The notes beneath the pieces are model-generated. The model had not been told where the DNA came from, ran no database searches, and saw only the letters and a list, made by a program, of their open reading frames with translations. Below, piece by piece: positions 61,601-64,000 of a stretch of DNA of 64,000 nucleotides; within the stretch, counting starts at the first letter, position 1; each line of letters starts with the position of its first letter. Source of the stretch: Pagrus major (lineage: Eukaryota > Chordata > Actinopteri > Spariformes > Sparidae); NCBI RefSeq assembly GCF_040436345.1, contig NC_133232.1:33741315-33805314 (forward strand), in the 5' to 3' direction. Both the position numbers and the translations under genes were made by a program.

Positions 61601-62982
61601 TATAGATAGGGACGAGTTATTTCCTCATTTCCTTGTAATGAATTGACCTCACTGCATGGCAACGAGACCTAAGCTTAATCCCTTCCTTCCTTTTCAATGT
61701 GTTAATCTTTTAATTAAATGGACAAACTCTATTGGGAAACAATGCACTAAAAATGGAGACAGATATTGGAAATAGTAGGAGCGAGAGAGAAAGAGAGGAG
61801 AGATAAAGACCTGAGCAGAGGAAGTGTAAAGAACAGAAACACGAGAAATAAGAATTATCCATCTTTCTTTCATGCCAAACAGCAGGCAGGTGCTGCATAC
61901 AAAAACAAGCGTTATTAATACTACAAGGCCAATGAAACAAACGAATAGTGAAAAATGACAGGGACGAGGGTAATATTTTTGTAGTGATGATCACCGACAG
62001 CCCCACTGAGCAAACCTGAGTTTATACAACAATGCATCCACCCATCCATCCCCCCTCTCTTTGTTTCCTTTGCCTTTCCTCCCAAAAGACTCAAGTTGAA
62101 ACTTGAATCAAAGATGACAGGTACACAGCAGGACAGCGAGCGAGAACAAAATGCAGAACAAAGGAAGGAAGCACGGAGGAGAAGAAAGAAGACAGAGGAG
62201 AGGATGACAGCAGACTGTCTTTCTGGCTCGGCATGTATAACAATATAAAAAACAACCTGTAATGTTTTATTGAAATGAGAAAATCTATTTTTCACATCTG
62301 GGTGGTCAGAACATTGAGGACACACAAAACCAAACACACACATAACATTAAAGAATATGGCATCCAAGAAATCGTTTCCTGTCCGTAGCAGGTGTGTACA
62401 TCTTTGGGTCTGCAGAGATGCTCGTGTGTGTCCGTGTGTGTGTGTGTGTGCCTGGCTGTGCAGATGCAGAGATATATTTAGCTTTGACAACAAATGTCCT
62501 GGGATCCAGACCAATCTAGTCGATAATGATGGAGAGCATCTGTGAGGAGAACACTGTCCAGAGAGCAACATGTGTGCAAATGTGTGTGTGTTGCATGGCA
62601 GATAACTCCAGCAGCAGGACTGGACTTTGAAAAATTAGAGTACTGAGAGAAAGACAGGGAGAAAGAGGCAAAGACAAAAGAGTGGCGTAGATTTGAGCCA
62701 GATTTGAGAGTTGACAGAAGGAGATTGTAGCGCACGTTGAAAGATAGTGAGAATAATGAGATTGAAATGGAAATAAAAATAAATAAATAGAAAAATAAGC
62801 ACGAGAAAGAGGAAGAAAAGCATTCAGCTATTACTCACATGGTTGACAGAGAGTGCAGGGTGGAGAAGGCTCCCGGGGCGATGCTGGAGATCCTGTTGTC
62901 GTACAGTGACAGCAGACGCACAGAGCTCAGACCAGTAAACGTACTGTTGTCGATGCAGCTGATCTGGTTGCTCCGCAGCATT
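13899..62982 (-). CDS. slit3: Slit guidance ligand 3, C-terminal part (21 exons, 5' incomplete)
   Basis: Exons joined from 62982 down to 13899 encode about 930 residues of a Slit: end of LRR domain D3, all of D4, EGF1-6, laminin-G, EGF7-9 and a C-terminal cystine knot, stop TAA at 13899-13901. Slits are secreted ligands of Robo receptors that repel axons and migrating cells. Robo binding maps to D2, which is upstream of this window, and D4 drives dimerisation. Slit3 rather than Slit1/2 is indicated by PSPFEG-free EGF2 [37 protein letters not shown] and the knot's TSKIPRM/ECGC. By exon count and domain position these correspond to about exons 16-36 of the human gene (inference). Every junction keeps phase except that exon 11 (40021-40119) is one base too long, which shifts the frame inside EGF2. 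A host microRNA miR-218 is known in an upstream Slit3 intron. I saw no match here. Confidence 0.92.
14250..14455 (-). CDS. slit3: slit3 exon 20: EGF8 and EGF9
   Basis: 206 bp, [39 protein letters not shown] and [14 protein letters not shown]. Acceptor TGTCTCCAG, donor GTAACA; next intron 97 bp. Confidence 0.95.
14910..14945 (+). repeat. LINE 3'-tail-like scrap
   Basis: GATGGATGGATACTTTATTG followed by ATCCCGAGGGAA is the usual fish LINE tail motif. Lies in the 601-bp intron between exons 19 and 20. The rest of that intron shows nothing recognisable. Confidence 0.4.
15057..15214 (-). CDS. slit3: slit3 exon 19: EGF7 and first residues of EGF8
   Basis: 158 bp, [35 protein letters not shown] and APNPCQNS. 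Preceded (transcript sense) by a 190-bp intron that contains three telomere-type hexamers. Acceptor TCACCAG, donor GTGAGC. Confidence 0.93.
15250..15267 (+). repeat. Interstitial telomere-type repeat (TTAGGG)3
   Basis: Three perfect TTAGGG units in the 190-bp intron between slit3 exons 18 and 19. Confidence 0.85.
15405..15565 (-). CDS. slit3: slit3 exon 18: laminin-G domain, end
   Basis: 161 bp, [34 protein letters not shown] and [17 protein letters not shown]. The [12 protein letters not shown] stretch is the conserved last laminin-G strand. Acceptor TTCCCAG, donor GTAATT. Confidence 0.93.
16061..16092 (+). repeat. (GT)16 microsatellite next to the slit3 exon 17 donor
   Basis: On the transcript it is a CA run starting nine bases after the exon, within splicing-regulatory distance of the 5' splice site. 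Confidence 0.95.
16101..16255 (-). CDS. slit3: slit3 exon 17: laminin-G domain, part 3
   Basis: 155 bp, [18 protein letters not shown], then [16 protein letters not shown] and [16 protein letters not shown] is specific to Slit3-type sequences. Flanked in transcript sense by a UG run just before the acceptor and a CA run just after the donor GTACAC. Confidence 0.95.
16265..16287 (+). repeat. (AC) microsatellite before the slit3 exon 17 acceptor
   Basis: On the transcript it is a UG run ending ten bases upstream of the exon, where it forms most of the region normally holding the pyrimidine tract. Confidence 0.95.
18590..19060 (+). repeat. Three-copy dispersed repeat family, copy B
   Basis: Shares with copy C (48370-48890) TTTTAAGCCA.ACCA, CCCTAACCAAGTGG and TTTGTGCCTAAACCTAA, and with copies A and C CAGCTAACATTTATTCTGG (19020). 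Same strand as the others. Family not identified. Confidence 0.6.
19405..19490 (+). repeat. (CA)43 microsatellite
   Basis: An 86-bp uninterrupted CA run, the longest dinucleotide CA tract in the window; intronic. Confidence 0.97.
23985..24060 (+). repeat. Fish dispersed repeat with CGCCCCCTGCTGGCC
   Basis: TCGCCCCCTGCTGGCCATTT followed by AATGCAGGTCTAAGGCACTTC recurs at about 57917-57975 on the same strand with a few substitutions. Confidence 0.5.
27283..27327 (+). repeat. (TG) microsatellite, 45 bp
   Basis: Uninterrupted TG run in the exon 16-17 intron of slit3. Confidence 0.95.
27848..27874 (+). repeat. (GT) microsatellite next to the slit3 exon 16 donor
   Basis: On the transcript this is a CA run beginning six bases after the exon 16 5' splice site, mirroring the arrangement at exon 17. 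Confidence 0.95.
27881..28011 (-). CDS. slit3: slit3 exon 16: laminin-G domain, part 2
   Basis: 131 bp, [20 protein letters not shown] then [13 protein letters not shown] and PPTTVY. Acceptor CCCTCCAG, donor GTAGGC. In transcript sense a (CA) run of about 27 bases starts six bases after the exon. The following intron is 11.6 kb, the longest here. Confidence 0.95.
28012..29652. other. slit3 intron (exons 15-16)
   Basis: 1.64 kb. Contains a purine-rich stretch (about 28745-28930), a CA/CACCC run (29082-29130) and TG runs (29296-29335). No gene seen. Confidence 0.5.
29653..29893 (-). CDS. slit3: slit3 exon 15: end of EGF5, EGF6 and start of laminin-G
   Basis: 241 bp, the largest internal exon here. 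[35 protein letters not shown], then laminin-G strand sequence [15 protein letters not shown] and [21 protein letters not shown] is Slit3-like (Slit2 has VLPRTSPCD). Acceptor CTCCCTCAG, donor GTATGG, phase 0. Confidence 0.95.
30397..30534 (-). CDS. slit3: slit3 exon 14: end of EGF4 and EGF5
   Basis: 138 bp, [20 protein letters not shown], then [10 protein letters not shown] and [18 protein letters not shown]5 is again calcium-binding in type. Acceptor TGCTCTAG, donor GTGAGA. Confidence 0.94.
30535..31473. other. slit3 intron (exons 13-14)
   Basis: 939 bp, AT-rich in the middle, with a TTAGC-rich segment (about 31060-31210) common in fish repeats. No coding or RNA gene seen. The 503-bp intron 29894-30396 likewise holds only a CA run (30227-30242). 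Confidence 0.4.
31474..31567 (-). CDS. slit3: slit3 exon 13: end of EGF3 and first part of EGF4
   Basis: 94 bp, [18 protein letters not shown] then [13 protein letters not shown]. Acceptor TCACCAG, donor GTGAGT. Confidence 0.92.
31974..32044 (+). repeat. (CA) microsatellite, 71 bp
   Basis: Uninterrupted CA run. Confidence 0.97.
33427..33478 (+). repeat. (TG) microsatellite, 52 bp
   Basis: Uninterrupted TG run, followed within 200 bp by two further TG runs (33570-33601 and 33635-33669). Confidence 0.97.
34149..34288 (-). CDS. slit3: slit3 exon 12: end of EGF2 and EGF3 (calcium-binding type)
   Basis: 140 bp, [29 protein letters not shown] and [16 protein letters not shown]. The DDC...D...NYTC arrangement is the cbEGF consensus. 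Acceptor GTGTGTAG, donor GTACAC followed by a CA run. Confidence 0.95.
35729..36782. mobile_element. Non-autonomous DNA transposon with long terminal inverted repeats
   Basis: Left arm 35729-35775 begins ATGTCTGAGGCTGCTCACAT and contains ACCATCCGTCCTGAGTGATC. The right arm 36735-36782, read on the other strand, begins ATGTCTGAATTAGAGGCTAC and contains the identical ACCATCCGTCCTGAGTGATC. The interior is AT-rich without an open frame. A related partial copy lies at about 60870-61085. No unambiguous target-site duplication, so the superfamily is not assigned. Confidence 0.7.
38500..38650 (+). repeat. Dispersed repeat pair, member 1
   Basis: TTGGGCAGCTCCCAGGTGTG and the following AATATAGATGAATAAAGG-type tail recur at about 50835-50985 (TGGGCAGCTCCCGGGTGTG), same strand. 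Known to me as a common fish repeat, family not recalled. Confidence 0.45.
40021..40119 (-). CDS. slit3: slit3 exon 11: EGF2 first part, with a one-base frameshift
   Basis: Begins in frame [20 protein letters not shown], then needs [12 protein letters not shown] to match EGF2, but one extra base within 40058-40060 throws the frame to YLPHSAWP and a TGA at 40033-40035. Phase arithmetic agrees: exon 10 ends in phase 0 and exon 12 needs two bases, so 98 bp is expected and 99 are present. Both splice sites are good (CTCTCAG, GTACGA) and both halves are conserved in their own frames. A recent mutation or a sequence error is therefore more likely than relaxed decay. If real, translation ends before EGF3. 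Confidence 0.9.
40120..42914. other. slit3 intron (exons 10-11), 2.8 kb
   Basis: Holds a fish repeat at 40425-40640, a T/C-rich tract (about 41560-41840), a short TG run (42036-42057) and a single-copy-looking block near 42320-42480. No gene seen. Confidence 0.5.
40425..40640 (+). repeat. Fish dispersed repeat of the AAGTACATTTACTCAAGTA type, copy 1
   Basis: TAAGTACATTTACTCAAGTA, then CTACTTTCTACTTTCACTAC and TTTTTACTCCACATTT. The same order appears diverged at about 45795-45950. Confidence 0.6.
42915..43039 (-). CDS. slit3: slit3 exon 10: EGF1
   Basis: 125 bp, [25 protein letters not shown] and [10 protein letters not shown]. Leaves in phase 0. The last EGF1 cysteine comes from exon 11 (GQNCE). 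Confidence 0.94.
43231..43320 (+). mobile_element. L2-type LINE 3' tail
   Basis: Ends with GAGAAATTGACAATAAAAAC and a short tandem CTTGAAACC/TTGAAACC tail, the form of fish L2/Maui 3' ends. The coding part is absent. Confidence 0.55.
43798..43846 (+). repeat. 15-bp tandem repeat, three units
   Basis: GTACATTATTAACGT-type unit repeated three times head to tail. Confidence 0.9.
44469..44549 (-). CDS. slit3: slit3 exon 9: D4 LRR C-terminal cap, part 2
   Basis: 81 bp, [20 protein letters not shown] then LNRFQCK. It supplies the last two cap cysteines. Acceptor CTTTTGTAG, donor GTGAAT. Confidence 0.94.
44681..44763 (-). CDS. slit3: slit3 exon 8: D4 LRR C-terminal cap, part 1
   Basis: 83 bp, [20 protein letters not shown] then KAGFKEPG. 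Acceptor CTCAAG (an AAG 3' splice site, weaker than CAG), donor GTAAAA. Phase is correct on both sides. Confidence 0.92.
44860..44931 (-). CDS. slit3: slit3 exon 7: D4 LRR
   Basis: 72 bp, [20 protein letters not shown]. Acceptor CTCCTCCAG, donor GTAAGT. Separated from the next exon by a 96-bp intron containing a short CA run. Confidence 0.94.
45795..46190 (+). repeat. Fish dispersed repeat of the AAGTACATTTACTCAAGTA type, copy 2
   Basis: ACATTTACTTGAGTTTTTCC, then CATACTTCTACTTCACTACC and ATTTATTTGACAGTTAAATT; a diverged, longer copy of 40425-40640. Confidence 0.55.
46290..46424 (+). mobile_element. LINE 3' tail with (CTTAT)n
   Basis: CACAGGGGCTCAATAAAGGT followed by a CTTAT pentamer array, a typical fish LINE terminus. 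No open frame left. Confidence 0.5.
46855..47131 (+). repeat. Cluster of four TG microsatellites
   Basis: Runs at about 46855-46873, 46904-46930, 47016-47040 and 47091-47131. Open frames read through them are artefacts. Confidence 0.95.
48370..48890 (+). repeat. Three-copy dispersed repeat family, copy C
   Basis: The longest copy: contains GTTATTACAAGCCAACAAGG (shared with A), CCCTAACCAAGTGGTGTTTG (shared with B) and CAGCTAACATTTATTCTGG (shared with both). Confidence 0.6.
49367..49540 (+). repeat. (GA)n array with interspersed GACAGAGAGCGAGACAGAGA units
   Basis: Simple GA repeats broken by a recurrent GACA/GCGA pattern, suggesting a second, longer period inside the array. Confidence 0.9.
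49795..49866 (-). CDS. slit3: slit3 exon 6: D4 LRR
   Basis: 72 bp, [20 protein letters not shown]; the IPVHAF form matches Slit3. Acceptor TCTTCCAG, donor GTGAGT. A 78-bp AT microsatellite begins 62 bp upstream of its acceptor in transcript sense. Confidence 0.94.
49928..50005 (+). repeat. (AT)39 microsatellite
   Basis: 78 bp of uninterrupted AT, with a further short AT run to 50020. It begins 62 bp from the slit3 exon 6 acceptor. Confidence 0.97.
50835..50985 (+). repeat. Dispersed repeat pair, member 2
   Basis: Partner of 38500-38650; shares GGGCAGCTCCC.GGTGTGAA and the downstream AAATCCATCTAATAGATAAA-type tail. The rest of the exon 5-6 intron (49867-51584) is purine-rich with CA runs at 51466-51515. 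Confidence 0.45.
51585..51656 (-). CDS. slit3: slit3 exon 5: D4 LRR
   Basis: 72 bp, [20 protein letters not shown]. Carries NMT and, with exon 4, a continuous LRR solenoid. Acceptor CCACACAG, donor GTAAGT; the intron just downstream (transcript sense) is CA-rich. Confidence 0.94.
51801..51869 (-). CDS. slit3: slit3 exon 4: D4 LRR
   Basis: Encodes [20 protein letters not shown]. It is 69 bp, one codon shorter than the 72-bp LRR exons that follow. Acceptor CCTCGCAG, donor GTACGT. The next intron is only 144 bp. Confidence 0.92.
51870..54338. other. slit3 intron (exons 3-4), 2.5 kb
   Basis: No gene, RNA or clear mobile element recognised. One open frame (53274-53624) has no domain and crosses a TG run. 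Confidence 0.4.
54339..54471 (-). CDS. slit3: slit3 exon 3: D4 LRR N-terminal cap
   Basis: Encodes the linker [12 protein letters not shown], the cap [14 protein letters not shown] and [19 protein letters not shown]. 133 bp. The acceptor follows a purine-rich plus strand that gives a strong pyrimidine tract on the minus strand; donor GTGAGT. Confidence 0.94.
55151..55195 (+). repeat. Dispersed repeat, copy 2 of 2
   Basis: Partner of 10370-10460 (TTGTTACAGACCTG...GACAGCGATG). Confidence 0.45.
55650..55690 (+). repeat. (TTA)n microsatellite
   Basis: About 13 perfect TTA units. Confidence 0.95.
56731..56769 (+). repeat. (TG) microsatellite, nearly perfect
   Basis: TG run with one GGG interruption. 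Confidence 0.9.
57345..57775 (-). mobile_element. Penelope-like retroelement remnant with inverted flanks
   Basis: Minus-strand 57380-57568 encodes [20 protein letters not shown] and a tail ending NVTLRV, matching the Penelope C-terminal region also seen at 1365-1547. Flanks are inverted to each other: 57350-57388 (CTAACTGACTAGT, GCAGGCTTTAAACC) and 57680-57715 (TAAAGCCTGCAGC, CCACTAGTCAGTAAG). The right flank continues into the terminal segment AACTGAAGATTATCTTGG, then GATAAGCGGTGAAC, then CTTCAAGAAACTTGAGCAAG. Penelope elements often carry an inverted upstream terminal piece. This copy is dead. Confidence 0.6.
59422..59585 (-). CDS. slit3: slit3 exon 2: D3 LRR C-terminal cap
   Basis: Encodes [40 protein letters not shown] and DFTCDG. 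The four cap cysteines (CDC, RC, TC) are all present. 164 bp, acceptor TTTTCATAG, donor GTGAGC. Confidence 0.95.
59586..62838. other. slit3 intron (exons 1-2), 3.3 kb
   Basis: Contains a partial copy of the 35.7-kb inverted-repeat element (60870-61085), continuing into fish repeat sequence to about 61610. A 138-codon open frame there (61193-61609) is not a gene. Confidence 0.5.
60870..61085 (+). mobile_element. Partial copy of the 35.7-kb inverted-repeat element family
   Basis: Aligns by eye with 36484-36725: TTGTGAAATGCTTTCTATGA against TTGTGAAACGCTGTCTACAA, then CTTTCTTTGTGTAAAAAACG against CTTTCGTTGTGTGAAAAATG, ending GATCCGATCACAA. The terminal ATGTCTGA end is missing. Confidence 0.5.
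62839..62982 (-). CDS. slit3: slit3 exon 1 of window: D3 leucine-rich repeats
   Basis: 144 bp, equal to two LRR units. Encodes [18 protein letters not shown] and [20 protein letters not shown]. Acceptor TTTCCAG, donor GTGAGT; enters in phase 2 and leaves in phase 2 as its partner exons require. No further D3 exon was found between 62983 and 64000. Confidence 0.93.
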
Positions 62983-64000
62983 CTGGAAACACACAGATTA
63001 TATTTTTATATATTTAGTGAATGAAAGCTAAAAATGTACTGTTTGCACTTTTTGTTTGACCTTGAAGACTTCAGATTACAATCAAATCTAGTCTTTTAAG
63101 CATTCACCTAAGACTCTCATGCTTATCGCCCAAATCTTAAAGTTGATTATTCTCTTCATTTGCTTTTACTCGAGGTATGCCTTTTGACAGTGTTTGTCCT
63201 GAGAAGAAACGTGGCTAATGAAACATCTCGTCTATGAATGAAAAATACCAAATTTACATATTTTGACTGTGTATGAAACAAACAAAAGGCAGCCGAAGAG
63301 GATAAAAGAACAAAACCTATAATGACATGGACCAAAGATAAAACAGAGAGCAGAGCTAAATTCAAACCAGTCCCCATAGGACAACTGTGACAGAGTCTGC
63401 AATATGACATTAGCTTTTGACATGCATTCATGTGGGACCAGGCTAACTGAGTTAGTTAGCATTAGCCATCTCTGGGACAGGCTAACCTAGTTAGCAAGGC
63501 TATTACTGGAGCAGGGAGCCTCTTAACATAATACAGAGACAGCCATGATGCCATTAGAGAGTCATTAGCCGGCATATATATACATGATAGCATTAGCTAG
63601 TCATTACTGAGCATACACAGACAACATTAGCTCATGATTTCGTACACTATCCTGTAACCCCTAATTGGACGCTAGCCTATTTACGATGGGAGCCCAAATG
63701 AGAGGAGCAACAATATGCTGTCATTAGCCTTGATTTCAGGGTGAGGGAGTAAACAGTCCTGGTGCTCTCTCTTTAGTATGGAGAAGTTAAAGTTTATGAA
63801 GTCCACCATTAGTTAGATACTTACACAAGTCACTGTCTGCACTGCAAAAACTCAAAATGTAATAGAGTATACTACCATTGGCAGATTTGTTTTACTTATT
63901 ACAAGCAAAAACGCCCTGTAGTTATTATTTTTTACTTATTTGAAGTGGCACTTTTTTCCAGTGTGCATGGTTTAATAGCTAGCAGTCACAACCATGACAA
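62983..64000. other. slit3 intron upstream of the first visible exon
   Basis: No exon found. A TTAGC-rich stretch (63440-63640) resembles fish repeat sequence. The next slit3 exon (D3) must lie beyond the window. Confidence 0.5.

Noticed and set aside
61193-61609. 138-codon plus-strand open frame
   Set aside because: It overlaps fish dispersed-repeat sequence next to the partial inverted-repeat element and shows no protein family features.
13902-64000. miR-218 hairpin expected in a Slit3 intron
   Set aside because: In other vertebrates it lies in an intron upstream of the D3 exons seen here. I saw no match to the mature sequence on either strand by eye.
1-64000. CRISPR arrays, operons, riboswitches, tRNA or rRNA genes
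   Set aside because: None seen; the regular repeats are all simple microsatellites and the genes are spliced vertebrate genes.

Overview
This is a piece of a teleost fish genome. The evidence is intron-split vertebrate genes with GT-AG junctions, abundant CA/TG microsatellites, fish-type LINE and Penelope tails, and a novel immune-type receptor (NITR) gene, a family known only from bony fish. No species can be named from the sequence alone.

Right three quarters (about 13.9-63.0 kb, minus strand): the 3' half of a slit gene, read from high to low coordinates. I could place 21 coding exons, from the third leucine-rich-repeat domain (D3) through D4, EGF1-6, the laminin-G domain, EGF7-9 and the C-terminal cystine knot to a TAA stop at 13899-13901. 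All splice phases agree. Diagnostic stretches (for example [18 protein letters not shown] in the laminin-G domain, and TSKIP and ECGC in the knot) match vertebrate Slit3 better than Slit1 or Slit2. The 5' half of the gene lies beyond 64 kb. Introns vary from 96 bp to 11.6 kb and carry microsatellites, LINE tails, a Penelope remnant and non-autonomous DNA elements. The exon for the second EGF repeat has one extra base, which breaks the reading frame. This is either an assembly error or a true loss-of-function allele.

Left part (0-8.2 kb): a compact accessory-gene neighbourhood downstream of slit3. It holds (i) an edge fragment of a degenerate Ig V-type exon (1-160, minus); (ii) a complete six-exon NITR-like inhibitory receptor (2477-4190, minus; signal peptide, two Ig domains, TM, one ITIM); (iii) an intact secreted RNase A/angiogenin-like gene (6111-6539, minus); and (iv) the decayed 3' half of a trace-amine-associated-receptor-like GPCR (about 7548-8180, plus). 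Between 8.2 and 13.9 kb I see no gene. That stretch holds AT-rich sequence, dispersed repeats and presumably the slit3 3' UTR.

The window holds no operon-like or CRISPR-like system. The points most worth a second look are the slit3 EGF2 frameshift, the NITR/RNase/TAAR cluster beside slit3, the CA/UG-repeat context of two consecutive laminin-G exons, and several multi-copy repeat families that can be paired within the window.
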